A DNA stretch of 64,000 nucleotides from Euborellia annulipes (lineage: Eukaryota; Arthropoda; Insecta; Dermaptera; Anisolabididae): positions 62,001 to 126,000 of the forward strand of contig JAKCPI010000420.1 of assembly GCA_023213315.1 (NCBI GenBank), given 5' to 3'. The notes under the pieces are model-generated. The model saw only the letters and a list, made by a program, of their open reading frames with translations. It did no database searches and had not been told where the DNA came from. Every line of letters begins with the position of its first letter. Within the stretch, counting starts at the first letter, position 1. Below, one piece after another: positions 22,590 through 34,258 of this stretch. The position numbers and the translations under genes are program-made.

Positions 22590-23110
22590 AGGTGATTATA
22601 CCCTTGATTAAACACAATTTATTCGTTTAAGAGAATTTTATTGAAATGATTAAATAGATGTAAATAAAGGTTAATTTGGGGGGGGGGGGGGTGATTCTAA
22701 GTTGTCACCATAGACGATTGTCCAATGCTGAGAAGCACTAAATGAGCTATTGCGTTCAAATTTTTATTTAGGTTAATTTAATTTAGTTGAGAAAATATTA
22801 GTAAAGCAATCTTAAAGTCCCATTTCTTTAATGAGGGGGTTAAATGAAAATATAAATAAAAATGTTTTCTTTAAAAATTTAAGAATAAATATTCAAAATA
22901 ACATTCAATATTTAACAGTTATACTAGTAGGGCCCTATTCAAATCTCTCTCTCTTCATTCATTAGAGCCAGAACTGACACGTTGTGGTTACTTTGAGGAG
23001 TAACTTGCTTGGGAATAATAGTGAGGTGGGTTCCCGTTTCACTCCTCAGAAGGAGCCATCTCAAATGGAGTTGGAGAATTTTTATGAGTTGTCTCTTCAA
23101 ACTCAGGACA
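22590..23110 (-). repeat. Dispersed repeat F, inverted copy
   Basis: Reverse complement of 4772-5145 over most of its length, with a 13-base poly(G) where the other copy has poly(C). About 150 bp at 22915-23065 (GGCCCTATTCAAATCTCTCT onward) is absent from the other copy and may be an insertion. Confidence 0.8.
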
Positions 23111-23127
23111 TATAATTATTTTTTTTT

Positions 23128-23400
23128 AAGGTCTTTTCGGCATCTAAGGCCATTTAACCCCATCCCTATTTAAGGACTATTATTCAAATATTGTTTTTTA
23201 AATAAATTTAAAGGCTTTTCATAAATTAAAATTGAAGCGCGTTTTTTTTTTCAGAGATATAATTTGATATTTCGCAATTTTGCCCAATCATAAATATCGC
23301 CAATTTACTATCTTAAACGAGATATTGACTGACTAATTAAGTCTAATAAAAAAATAAATTCCATCTTTTTCAAACAAAGCTCTACCAATAATAAATAAGA
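23128..23400 (+). repeat. Fragments of dispersed repeats
   Basis: TTTTCGGCATCTAAGGCCAT (23136-23155) matches the segment at 16220. From 23270, TTCGCAATTTTGCCCAATCA through TTTTCAAACAAAGCTCTACC matches, in reverse, the 3' portion of the tRNA-derived repeat at 26480-26620. Confidence 0.65.
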
Positions 23401-23459
23401 AATTATATATAATATTTAAGATATTATATATACATCGCGTTTGTGAGCCGCGAAATTTA

Positions 23460-23640
23460 TACAATTAAATATTTTTTATTCATATATCCGAAAAAATAAG
23501 GGTGTGCCGTCGGGAGTCGAACCACGGATCCTCCGATTTGTACTCAGAGTGCCCGACCACTGGACCACAGGTGCTGTGGTTCGACTCCCGGCGGCACACC
23601 CTTATTTTTCGGATATATGAATAATAAATATTTAATTGAA
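23460..23640. repeat. Palindrome with tRNA-like sequence
   Basis: Arms of about 60 bp (TATCCGAAAAAATAAGGGTG and its complement) enclose a tRNA-like segment on the minus strand: A-box-like TGGTCCAGTGGTCGGGC, then GAGTACAAATCGGAG, then B box GGTTCGACTCC. The B box and 3' part occur in both arms. The T stem does not pair properly, so this is tRNA-derived rather than a functional tRNA. Confidence 0.7.
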
Positions 23641-24742
23641 AATATATTTAAAAAATATTTGAAAAAAAAGTAAAAGTTCTAATTGTTGATATAAGAATTT
23701 TTCCTCTATTTAAAAAACAAAAATGTATATTAATAATCTATATAAAAAATATTTGTTAATACATTTTATACTCTTATAGTTTGCGTTTTCTTTCGTAAAA
23801 GGGTTTTATAATCTAGATTTAAAAAATCCAGGGCGTTAGGATGACATTCTCTTCTACATTATTTAAGGCTATATAAGAGCTTAGATGGGGTAGATTAGGT
23901 TGCTTATTTTTCAATATCCTATTTATGGCTCTATTGATAAGAATAAATTACATATGAGGTTGTTGGTCATAAATCGAAAGTACCTTAGGGCGTAAACCTA
24001 AGTATCTAAATAAGCACGAAGTCTAAAGGGTGGGTAATAAAAAAGCAAATTAACAACACGAAAATTTTCTTAGAGATTTGCTAAATTGACAGAAATATAA
24101 TATTAAAATATTCATACTTTGATATCCAGTTATATATTAATTACTAATCGAAGTAGATAAAAGATCTTTTACTCATACGTGATTAAATATTCATTTTAAC
24201 TCATAATTTAACATATTGGAATAAAGTAAAATATTACAATCGATTTTATATATTACATTTAAAATAGATCTATGTAAATTAATTATTGAATAAAAATATA
24301 TTATAATAGTAAAAGAAAAAAATTTGTATTCAATTATTTGTGCTTGTAAATTAATAATTATTAGAGTAATTGAAAATTTTTCATAAATATTAGCAGAGTT
24401 TTATCTCCTTTTTTTTTATTATTAATAAGCGATCTAAAATACATAAAACATTATCAAGGGAAAATAATTTATATCGGAAAATTTTTCATTTATTTATGAA
24501 ACTGAATTAAATTATTATTAGAATGAACTGATCTAAAATTTTTTGTATATTTATTTAACAAGCCGAAAATGTGAGTATTATTATTTTATGCTCTGAAATC
24601 ATTAGAGAAAAAATTATGTTAAATTATTCCGACTTTGTTTATTCATCTGGTATAAAATTTAAGAATATTTTTAGGTTATTTGTTGTTAGAAAAACCAAAT
24701 GGAACGACTGCTGTTCATATCTTAGTTAATTATACCAACGTA
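23641..24742. other. Gene-free AT-rich stretch
   Basis: No feature supported. Confidence 0.45.
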
Positions 24743-24950
24743 CAGTGAGAGTCAATATTAAGTCCCACCCATGCTTTTTCTACTTGTGATTATTTCATTG
24801 TTTTTATAAAAGAAAATGAAAATCTTTATTGGAAATATTCTAGGTATGAACCATGAAAGTTTCCATTAAAAAATATATTATCTTTTTAAAAACAATGAAA
24901 TAATTTCAAGTAGAAAACGCATGGGTGGGACTTAATATTGTCCTTCACTG
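24743..24950. mobile_element. Tc1/mariner-like palindromic MITE
   Basis: A 208-bp near-palindrome with ends CAGTGAGAGTCAATATTAAG and CTTAATATTGTCCTTCACTG, flanked by TA on both sides. Arms extend about 85 bp (CCCACCCATGC, ATTATTTCATTGTTTTTATA). TA target and a CAGTG start are typical of Tc1-like elements. A broken head of another copy follows at 24951-25000. Confidence 0.85.
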
Positions 24951-25079
24951 TACATTGAGAGTCATTAAGTCCCACTATGAGGTCTACTGGCTTTTGAGCC
25001 TTGAGCATAGACAACCTATTATGGCGGTCTGTCTATTGGGTTGCCTTAAAATGGAAATTTCAATTATAGAAAATCATTG

Positions 25080-25495
25080 TGTGGTTTTATGAAAGCAAGT
25101 GAAACTTTTTTTCGGATCGTAGGCGTTTAACCGAAAATTTTCAGAAAATTATTCAATTAAAGGTATTAAAATCGCGTTTTTAATCCTAATTTAATAATTG
25201 GAAAATAGGAAATCAATAGACGCATGTTAAAAACTGAGTACAAAATTTATTTAGTAATTGAAGATTTGAATCATTTTAAATTATTTAAAAAATTATATTT
25301 TATCAATTTAAAAATTGAATAATTAAATCTCACAATTAATTTTTTATAATTCGTTATATATTAAATTTCAACTTTCCTATTTTTGTCGTCACGGCTAGTG
25401 ACGTCATGGCTTGTAGCGTGAAGGCCTTTGACTGACGTGACGGCTTGTAACGCAACATGCTGATAGAAGAGCGAAAAAATTTGAGGCCATCAAAT
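25080..25495 (+). repeat. Dispersed repeat H, copy 1
   Basis: Inverted relative to 62128-62600: shared words GTGTGGTTTTATGAAA, AAACTTTTTTTCGGATCG, TAGGCGTTTAACCGAAAATT, ACGTCATGGCTTGTAGCG and AATATGATAA-type spacers. It contains a TGACGTCA octamer near 25399. Confidence 0.8.
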
Positions 25496-25977
25496 TAAAG
25501 TTTCACTTTAAAAATTAGATTATTTATACAATTATTTATATATTTTGTAGACGAGGATGTATTATTATTAAAGCTGACAGCAAGAAGCACATTATGAAAA
25601 TATAATTAAATATATATAGTAAAATGACTTTTAGATTTAAGTAGTCGAACATAATAACTTGTTTATATATATTAATTTGTAGGTCCTGATGATGGAATTT
25701 CATATTTTGAAAGTGAAAAATTGCAATCCACTTGACCTAAAAAAGATAATAAAAATAAATTAAAATTATTTATAATTTTAATTTGAACTAAAATCTTCCT
25801 ACAACTTGGATTCGACGAGAGTAGGCTATCAGCTTTAATAATTTTATACAATATTTATATTAAATGTTCTTTTATTAGATAAAAAAATAATTAAGAATTT
25901 CAAAATAAAAAATTTCATATTCTATTAACTAGGAGGAAAGAGTGAATTTTTTCAGATCATTTGTGAGATGAGTATGG
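25496..25977. other. Gene-free stretch
   Basis: No feature seen. Confidence 0.45.
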
Positions 25978-26102
25978 GTTGTGATTGGGCAAAATTGCGC
26001 CCCCTGAACTCGAACCAGGATCTCAACGCTTTCGGGACAAGCACACCCCAGAGGGACCCTTTGGACAGAAAAAAATATTAATATTATGATTTTAACAATA
26101 CG
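25978..26102 (-). repeat. tRNA-derived SINE-like repeat, copy 1
   Basis: Minus strand reads A-box-like CTGGGGTGTGCTTGTCCC and B box GGTTCGAGTTC, followed by AGGGGGCGCAATTTTGCCC. Preceded by a conserved segment (AATATTAATATTTTTTTCTG). The same unit recurs at 26600. Confidence 0.65.
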
Positions 26103-26479
26103 AAATTCTTTATTAATGTTATTAGAATATTTTTTAAATATATTTTGGTTTTGTATATTATCGGATGTGAGAACTGCTCAATTTTTTACTCTACTGGCTT
26201 TATACGTTTATTTATAAATAACTCCTCAAATCAGGAAATAATAAAGACGATAAAATTTTGCATGAATAAAGCGGGCAAAAATAAAATATTAAATCCTTTT
26301 TTTAATGTTCCCTTACTTTATTAAGAAAATTTAAAAATCTTTAGTAGAACCAAATTACTAAATTTTGCTAAATTTGAGATAATTTAATTTAACAATAAAA
26401 TAATGAGATATGGAAATGCAGGCATGTATTGTTCTATTTTCACCAAATTTCATTAATTTAAAAAATAAAAAATTCTAAT

Positions 26480-26723
26480 CTTCATAATGACCAGGTAGAG
26501 CTTTGTTTGAAAAAAATGAAATTTTTTCAATCAACGCTCATTGGATTGATAATTAAAAACATTAGCCAGTCAATATATCGTTTGCGAGATTTATATTTAT
26601 CAGTGGGTAAAATTGCAACTCCTGAACTCGAACCAGGACCTCCACGTTTTCGGGACGAGGGCACCCAAGAGGAACCTCCTTAGGATAGAAAAAAATATTA
26701 ATATTATGATTTTAATAATACAA
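26480..26723 (-). repeat. tRNA-derived SINE-like repeat, copy 2 with tail
   Basis: Same head as copy 1 (B box GGTTCGAGTTC, CCCGAAAACGTGGAGG) plus about 120 bp of 3' sequence (ATATTGACTGGCTAATG, TTTTTTTCAAACAAAGCTCT) that also occurs at 23270-23400. Confidence 0.65.
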
Positions 26724-27421
26724 AAGTTAATTTGAATCTGGGACTAAAATAAAATAAATCATTATTACGTCATTTGAATTCTAAAATATTAATCTTTCAT
26801 TAACAGATGTTAATGATTCTATTAACAGAAGTCGATAATAAAATAAAGTGCTCTCTTATTTCTTGTTTGACCTAACGTCACATTAATGGAGTTCTTTAAA
26901 ATTCTTTCCAAGCATCAAAATATTTTGTTTTCTTTCTTATCAACTTTTCGAAACAAAATAAAAAGAAGAAAATACGGTTACTGGGGATACTGTCATCATA
27001 AATAATTAGTTGAAAGACCTATTTAGGTAATATAATATCTAGCTGAATCGGTATTGCAACTAGGAAAAAAAAACAAGTTCCTTGAGAAATTAAATTAATG
27101 AATAAATAAATATATATGAGATGAATACAAGTAGGAAATTTATAAAATTTGATATGACATTAAATAACTCTACATCCGGTGTTAGTTGTTGTTGTTGCTT
27201 GTTAATCCGTATTATCTCTTTGAAAGAGTGAGAGAAATTCAATCTGCATGTCTAATGACCTCAAAATCTTGCAATAACCTAAATTATTAGAAAAATACAA
27301 AATAAAAATTAATATTTAACAATATTTTCAAGATATATTTGTGGGTTTATGATTGGTGGGATGAGACAATCAAGCCTAAACACCTGATCAATTTAGTAGC
27401 CTATTTGATGGTGATTTTATA
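26724..27421. other. Gene-free stretch
   Basis: No feature supported; short GTTGTTGTTGTTGC run near 27185. Confidence 0.45.
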
Positions 27422-27698
27422 AACAGAAAAATATTTATATTTTGTTAACATGGCAACAATTTCTTTTATCATTCCTATGAAGTACAAGAGTAAAGTGTGA
27501 TTCAAAAGATTTAAAGGGCAAAATAAGAATATACATTTTAAAGAGCATCTAAAAAATAATTGATTTATGAATTTTAATTAAAATCGTTGGGAGCGAATTT
27601 TGAGAAAATCGAAAAAAAAATACATCAGTAAAGTAATAGTACTTTTTGGCCGATTTTGTTCAAAAGCTTATTTTCACGCCACAGGAAGGTGTCTAATA
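27422..27698 (+). repeat. Family A copy cut by a Helitron-like element
   Basis: ATATTTATATTTTGTTAACA through GTACTTTTTGGCCGATTTTG to GGAAGGTGTCTAATA. Family A sequence (TAAATATAAAATT) resumes right after the inserted element, which fixes the insertion point. Confidence 0.8.
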
Positions 27699-28042
27699 TC
27701 TATATATATAATTCGCTAATGTCCGTCTGTCACGCTCTATTTGGGCAACTTCTCGTTGGAATTTTGAAACGAAATTTTTTTAAGCTTAAGGATTACTGAA
27801 AAATTATTTTCCTATAATTTTTTGAATTATTAATTCTTAAAGTTACGATTTCTCTCATAGGAAATGTATAGAGAAATATTTATGTATTCTTTGCATTTAT
27901 CTATTCTATGAATGTAAACAAATCCTTAAGCAGGCATTGAATTGGAATAGTAATGATAATTTTTTTTTCATAATTAAGAAAAGGCGAGGATCCACCGCAG
28001 GCGGGCCCGAGCCGGCTGGCGGGGGCGAAGCCTACCGGCTAG
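27699..28042 (+). mobile_element. Helitron-like non-autonomous element
   Basis: Starts TCTATATATATAATTCGC, contains ATGTCCGTCTGTCACG, and ends in a GC-rich hairpin region closing with CCTACCGGCTAG. Flanks are A and T with no duplication. The host family A sequence is continuous across the junction. Related to 17824-18228. Confidence 0.8.
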
Positions 28043-28109
28043 TAAATATAAAATTAATTAAATTTTTTTAGATAACTTCCAGGATCGAATATGAAGAGAG
28101 AGAAGCAAG

Positions 28110-28885
28110 AAGGCATGAAAAAATTGGGAGAAAATGCAATTTATAACAAATGTAAAATAGAGAGTCAAAACAAAGCGTAAAATAAAATCGATTAAAAGAA
28201 AACTCCTCTCTTAAACAAAAAAATTTGTTTTCTTTTTAGGGATCTTTTATCTACACTTGGAATTCACACTAAATTATCTCCATTTACACATTAAAATGTT
28301 TTTTTCATAATTATATTTTTACTTGCTCTTAGAAATGCCTAAATTCGTATATTTTACTTTCTCTTACCTATATATCGCTCATCATGAATGCATTACTTTC
28401 TCACTATACTGGCACAGTAAGGATAAATAAAAAAGCTTTATTATTTGACCGAGTTTCATATACAATATTTTCATATTCGCCACAAAATATAATTTTTTTG
28501 AATCGCAAATTTTCTTAAAACTTCTTTGCTGACTTCAAAACCGTAATATATCAGTTGAAAGGCTTTGTGTAACAGTTTTTGAATACTTTCTCACTATATA
28601 TTACTTATATAGATAGAGAAAGTAAAAATGAATACAGCAGGTAAATTTCAAAATGAAAAATATACGAATTTAAACATTTCTAAGAGCAAATAAAAAAATA
28701 AAATTATCACTTTAATGTGTAGATGCAGGGAACTTAGTATATTCAAAATTGAATTCCAAGTGTAGATAAAAAGAAATCAAATTTTTTGTTTAGAAGAGAA
28801 GTTTTTTTTTTTTTTTAATCGAATTTATTCTCTATTTTACATTTGTTATATAAATTGCATTTTCTCCCTATTTTTGAACAAATTT
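28110..28885. repeat. 0.76-kb inverted repeat around family A hairpins
   Basis: Arms of about 245 bp (28110-28354 and 28640-28885). The left arm words GGGAGAAAATGCAATTTATA and ATCTACACTTGGAATTC are matched in reverse in the right arm by TATAAATTGCATTTTCTCCC and GAATTCCAAGTGTAGAT. The centre (28355-28640) holds family A hairpin-a ends facing outward. Confidence 0.85.
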
Positions 28886-29640
28886 CCTCCCTTTTAGTGA
28901 TACGCCGTGGGCATATGTGACCCGCTCACCCCACGGCCTTTCACAATTGATAATCATCTGCTATGGATAATTATTTTAATAATTAAATATATCATACATT
29001 TTAAAGATTCTATTGGATTATTATAAAATAAAGAAATAAAGTATTTTTAAGAAAATATTTTTACATAAATTAAAAAAGTTATTTACCTTAAATTAAAATA
29101 ATTTAAATAAAATAAACATTTTTATCAGTTATAAATTTTCATAGAGAACCCGAGGGAAAACAACTTTATTGAAGAGAAACCGTCTCTAACCCTTCAACGC
29201 ACTTGAATATATTATACTATATGTTTAGTATGTTATTTTAATATATAATTATAAGCACATTGTATAAATTTCATCAGGACTATAGACAAGTAGAGAGCTT
29301 ACGGCTAAATAATAAAAACTCAAATTTATTATTGTTGTGTCTTTATTTAAATAGATAAAACTTATTTTGATTTGAGGACTAAAAACCTTTTCTATCATTA
29401 TAAATAAAAACAAATAAATATTTTTATTATTTTTTTTCCTCTCTTTATCTAATTCTTATGCAATAATTAAACTGAGAAAAAAATGATAATAGTGAGAAAA
29501 TTCGTAAATATATCTCTTTATAAAAAAAAAAATTAAAATTAATTAGATTAAACAAGTTTTAACTCCTCACTATCGCCTACGCAAGGTCGTGCACCGATTC
29601 TTTGAAATGACCAAAACGAAAGAGATGCAGATTCTTTGGT
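28886..29640. other. Gene-free AT-rich stretch
   Basis: No feature supported. Confidence 0.45.
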
Positions 29641-29720
29641 CTTAAAGGTCAATAAGTAAATGATCGCAATGATTTCTCTCTATTTATGTCATATATAGGG
29701 TAAGAGAAAGTAAAAAAAAA
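29641..29720 (+). repeat. Solo hairpin a of family A
   Basis: AATGATCGCAATGATTTCTC then TCATATATAGGGTAAGAGAA and AGTAAAAAAAAA. Confidence 0.75.
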
Positions 29721-29822
29721 TAATGAAGACGAACCCAAAGCGCCATTTTGTTGGTAAATAGGCCCGCTACAAAACGTCATATTCTGTTAGTTAGTAGCAT
29801 ACTTTTTTGTTAAGCAAAATAA

Positions 29823-30905
29823 AGAGCATAAGCGGCATGTAATGATTTTCTTGTTCAATCAAAAGAAAAAGGCATCTGAAAGTCATTGAATTCTTGTAGA
29901 GACTTACGGTGATCTTGCTCTAGCCGTCAAGACATGTGAACGCAGATTTCAACGTTTAAAAAGTGGCGATTTCAATGTTATTGACAAAGAATGCGAAAAT
30001 CGACCAAAAAAGTTTGAAGACGACGAATTACAAGCATTATTGGACGAAGACGATACACAAACAACAAATGATGGCGGAGCAGTTGAATATCCAAAAGTTT
30101 GGAAAATGGGTTCCACATGAATTGAACGAACGACAGATGGAAAAAGCGAAAAACTGGGTGCGAAATGCCGCATTTACGCCACGAAAGAAAGGGTTTTTTG
30201 CATCGGGTTGTAACTGCCGATGAAAAATAGATATATTTTAAGAATCCCAAACGAAAAAAATCATGGGTAACGTCAGGACAACCATCAACATTGAGTGTAA
30301 GACAGGATAGCTTTGGGAAGAAGACTCTGCTGTGTGTGTGGTGGGATCAGAAGGGAGTAGTATATTACGAGCTTCTCATACCATCCGCGACCGGCAAGAA
30401 ATGATCAATTTGAACCACGCATTGATCGAAAAACGCCCAGAATGGGCTCGAAGACACGGCAAAGTCATTCTGCTGCATGACAACGCTCCTGCATCTTCAG
30501 CCAAAGTGGTCAAAGAAATGATTTCTTCCTTTGGTTGGGAACTCCTACCCCACCAGCCGTATTCACCAGACCTGGCGCCTCCTGATTATCATCTCTTTTC
30601 ATCGATAGGACAGGCTTTGGCTGAGCAACACTTCAAGACTTTCGAGGATGTTCGAAAATGGCTCGATGAATGGATGTCAATGAAAGATGAAGCTTTCTTT
30701 TGGAATGGTATCCATAAATTGCAAAAACATTTTAAACTTGCGCACCTGGTTTATCAACATGCATGGGCGTAACTAGATAATTTGGCTGGAGGGTGCAATG
30801 GGACCTGGAAAGCCCCATATTTTCTTGGGGCAAGGAGCTTTCTGGGGGGAGCCAGGCCGCCCCCCCCCCACCTAGTTACGCCCATGTCAACATATTAATA
30901 AATAG
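29823..30905 (+). pseudogene. mariner transposase, decayed
   Basis: A Tc1/mariner-superfamily transposase remnant of the mariner D34D type. Pieces in order: an N-terminal paired helix-turn-helix region (YGDLALAVKTCE, FQRLKSGDFNVIDKE, RPKKFEDDELQALLDED), a linker (KFGKWVPHEL), VVTADEK with the first catalytic Asp, NPKRKKSWV, LLCVWWDQKGVVYYELL, then an intact 3' frame from 30332 to the end. The second Asp is codon 30479-30481 (LLHDNAP) and the third is 30584-30586 (PDLAPPDYHLF), with exactly 34 residues between. Defects: a TGA near 29889, frame changes near 30060-30180, a TAG where a Trp is expected after VVTADEK, and a frame change near 30395. A hAT MITE is inserted in the last codons. Inactive. 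Terminal repeats not found. Confidence 0.88.
30762..30886. mobile_element. Small hAT-like MITE inside the mariner remnant
   Basis: A 125-bp element with ends CATGGGCGTAACTAG and CTAGTTACGCCCATG and flanks TCAACATG / TCAACATA (7 of 8 identical). It interrupts the mariner C-terminal codons, so it arrived after mariner. Confidence 0.85.
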
Positions 30906-32159
30906 TAAGAGGAATTATTAAAATGAATATTCACCTTCTTAGGGAGACAGAAAGAAATTTGGATTTCACATTAAAAAAAAAGAAAAAAATTTTGAATTTA
31001 TTATCCACCGCTTCACTAACGCTATAGTGAATCAATCCAAGCCTAAAACCAATCCCTCTAATTGTTAAAAAACTTCGTCCAGTAGTTTAGGAGTCTATGG
31101 GTTACAGACAGAATTGAGAATGAAGACAACCTTAATTTTATTTTACATGTATTATAAGTTACCAATCCCTATTTCGACACCCTTTATATATTTTTATTAT
31201 ATATACCTTGAACTGCTTTTATAAAATAGTCCAAATAAAAAATTAGATTTTTCGTTTGTCCAAAATCAGCTCAAGGTTTTAATAAACACTAAAAATAAAT
31301 GGAAAACGATATAGAAAGAGAGAGTGAGGAAGAGTTAGAATTTTAGATTGAACTCTTATCGTTAATTGAGATTAGAGCATGATTATATGGTGATATTTTA
31401 ATTGTCATACAAGTAAGCTAACAAAACATGACATACACACTCACAGACACATAGAAGGCCTTAAGTAACAAAGGATCATAGAGGGAAATAATACGTAGAG
31501 TGAAATGAATTTTCGTTAGTAAAAGTGAGAGGAATATAATAACCCTGAAATTGATACAAGAACTCTTTCGAAACTTCAAATCAGAATATAAAAACGTATA
31601 TAATGCATTTATAATGAGCTTCATTTATTAATACATCCTAAATAAATGAGGGGATTCTTTATATAAAATCAATAGATTAATAACAGTGGCGTCATTTTAA
31701 CTTTTTCTTGAGGGGGGGAGGTCAAAACGCCTCTGATTAATAATTAGTTATTCAAAAATAAATATAATTTTGAATAAATTTCATTTTTGCACAAAAAAAA
31801 AAATTGTTTTTAAAAAGCTCCATTTCATTAATTCGTTCTTAATTTTGTCAACTTCTTTTTGTAAAATGTCTTGCCCGTTCAAAGAAGTTTTCAATTTCAA
31901 ATTTTATTTAGCCATTAACCAGAACTGCGGGAATTTTGTGCCAAAAGTTATCTTTAAAAATATTTTTTATTTAAGATCAAAAAAAAAAAAAAAAAAAAAT
32001 TATATAAATAAATATATTTAAAAAAAAGTAAAATATAATTACAGTAATTTTATGACTTTCTCCGTTAGATAAAACATAAAAAAATGAGAATTTATAAAAA
32101 AATTTCAAAATTTTTAAATAGGAATATAATTTTAAGATCATAAAATATTAGCTATTCAC
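30887..32159. other. Gene-free stretch
   Basis: No gene supported. A GGCGTCATTTTAACTTTTTC plus GAGGGGGGGAGG stretch at 31688-31722 resembles a decayed hAT MITE end. Poly(A) at about 31980-31999. Confidence 0.45.
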
Positions 32160-32405
32160 TGGACCCTGTTATGCATTAGTGTGTCAAGCGCCAAAAAATT
32201 AAAAATTGAGTTAAGCACGGAATATTGTTTCAAATGCTATAATAGTATTTTTTATGAAATATGTCCTAAAAAAATTTATATTTAATGTTACTTGCACAAT
32301 TGACAAAAAAAAAAAATCATATATAATCCAATGAAAACAAAAAACTGTTAATTTTCTCAAAACTCGGTAGGTGGCGCTTGACACATTAATGCGTAACAGG
32401 GTCCA
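32160..32405. mobile_element. MITE with 34-bp terminal inverted repeats
   Basis: TGGACCCTGTTATGCATTAG... and its complement TGGACCCTGTTACGCATTAA..., with two mismatches over 34 bp (both continue to GTGTCAAGCGCCA). 246 bp in all. No coding sequence; target duplication unclear. Confidence 0.82.
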
Positions 32406-33019
32406 TATAGTAAAAGTTATATTTGAGATTTTTTTTTTATTAAAAATTCAATCAAATTTCTGACATGATATGCTTTGCAAATAAATGAAAAAATAAGTCA
32501 ATAGTAAATTAAAACACATATTATGATGTTTTTTTATAAGAAATATTTTGTTGGAATGCCAATGATTTAATTTAGATAGGCCCTATATATCAATATAAAA
32601 ATTATAGGGTTTGTAACGATTTTATTTTATTTTTACATGTTTTCCACAATTAATTAATGTGAGCCTCGCGTTTGGATTAGAGGTATGATTTTATTGAATT
32701 TTATTTTACCTCGTTTCATCTATAATACAGATCTTGAATTTAAATAGTGAAAAAAATAGGAGGGAAGTTTCTTATAAGATCGTTCTATGTAATATATAAG
32801 CAAGTAAACAAGCCCCTATCCAATTTAATACACTTACTTTTTTTTTTAATATATTTTATTTAATACAAATTTCGTTTTCTAATTTGAATTAAATTACAGC
32901 AGTTATTTATTTTAACACTTTGTTTATATTAAACCTTGAACTGTCGAGAGTGTGGAGTATCAGGGGCTGAACCTCAGTATAGAAATTCTCTCTGATAAGT
33001 AACAAAATTCAAGGAAGAG
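32406..33019. other. Gene-free AT-rich stretch
   Basis: No feature supported. Confidence 0.45.
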
Positions 33020-34258
33020 TCATATACAACAAATCTGGTGTGACTGGTCTCTGTGTATTTTAAATATTGACTGCTTGAAATAAACTATGGTTATTTTTCA
33101 AAATTCTAATCTCATATTTGGATATTTTATACACAATAGGAAATCCTAAATAGATACAAAATTTTATAAGAATTGGAAAAAAAATTTTAAATGTATAAAA
33201 AGTTCCAAAGGAGACCGAACCACTTTTGAATAGAAAAAATGAATTAATATGCAAATCCCCATAGGTCACTATGGAAGGAAGAACCAAAAAATGATTTTGA
33301 AAAATATGAAATACTACATCAATAAAGTGTAATTGAAAAAATTTTCACAAAAAATTTTACTGATATACTTTTTAAAGAGCATCTAAAAAAAATAGTTGAT
33401 TTATGAATTTTAATCAAAATCGCTAGTGCCAATTTTGAGAAAATCGAAAAAAAAAACTGAAAAAGTACTTATGTAAAGTACTAGTACTTTTTGGCCTTAT
33501 TTTAACTGTCCGGGAGGGCACCTAACTTAAATATAAACAATATGAGTAGGATGGCAACCAGGAAAGAAATCAGACAAAAATTTAATCAATCTTTATCCAA
33601 TTTTAATTCGATTGAGGACGTTTCGGTTTTTTAATCTTAAACGATAAGATTTGTTTATTTATTTTTGTTTTTAAAGTATTAATATATAAAGGCTTTAGTT
33701 TAACAAAAATTAAAATTTTATCAAAACTATAAAAAGTTTAAAGTTTGATAAAATTGACCAACATCCTGATTATTTTCCAGTACACAGGCTAGTATTTTAT
33801 GGTAATATCCTACAGTGCCTGATATAATATATAAGAAATGATCATCTTTTTTTGTTCCATAACACATTAGAAAACGCGTGCTAATATAATCATTTTACAG
33901 GTATAAATGGCCAACATCAATATAAGATGATTCGGACGCAATCGAAATAAAATTGGATAAAGATTGATTAAATTTTTGTCTGATTTCTTTCCTTTCTGCC
34001 ATCATACTTGAATCATCAATAGTACAGCCATCACCTCACTTAAATATAAAATTTCAACCCCGTAGCTCATTTCCTACATGCTTTAAATCGTTACACACCC
34101 CCACAGACAGATATAAATTTCCGAGACCCACTTTTTTTGTCTCAGGGGACCTCAAAACGTGTATATCCATCATCTCGACATTGAATTTTTGACATAGTCT
34201 CAATACTTTCTCACTATATATATAACCCATTACATATATAGGTAAAAGAAAGTTAAAA
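33020..34258 (+). repeat. Family A long form, interrupted at 33537-34030
   Basis: Hairpin-b remnant AAATCTGGTGTGACTGGTC at about 33030, a long-form segment (AAATAACC-type complement, ATGGTTATTTTTCAAAATTC) shared with 57010-57240, the standard body with AGTACTAGTACTTTTTGGCC near 33477, and hairpin a at 34197-34250. Confidence 0.82.
33537..34030 (-). mobile_element. Foldback insertion, Penelope-like in appearance
   Basis: Inverted arms of about 70 bp (GGAAAGAAATCAGACAAAAA with AATCAATCTTTATCCAATTT, and their complements at about 33945-34000). On the minus strand it carries CCGAAACGTCCTCAATCG (octamer 33618-33625). It is flanked by a long direct repeat of family A sequence, CACCTAACTTAAATATAAA and CACCTCACTTAAATATAAA, which looks like a target duplication. 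Confidence 0.65.

Noticed and set aside
23500..23600. Functional tRNA gene on the minus strand
   Set aside because: The B box is perfect, yet the T stem has mismatches and the 3' half is duplicated in inverted orientation.
29949..30250. Several overlapping short frames on both strands
   Set aside because: Shadows or broken pieces of the mariner transposase remnant.
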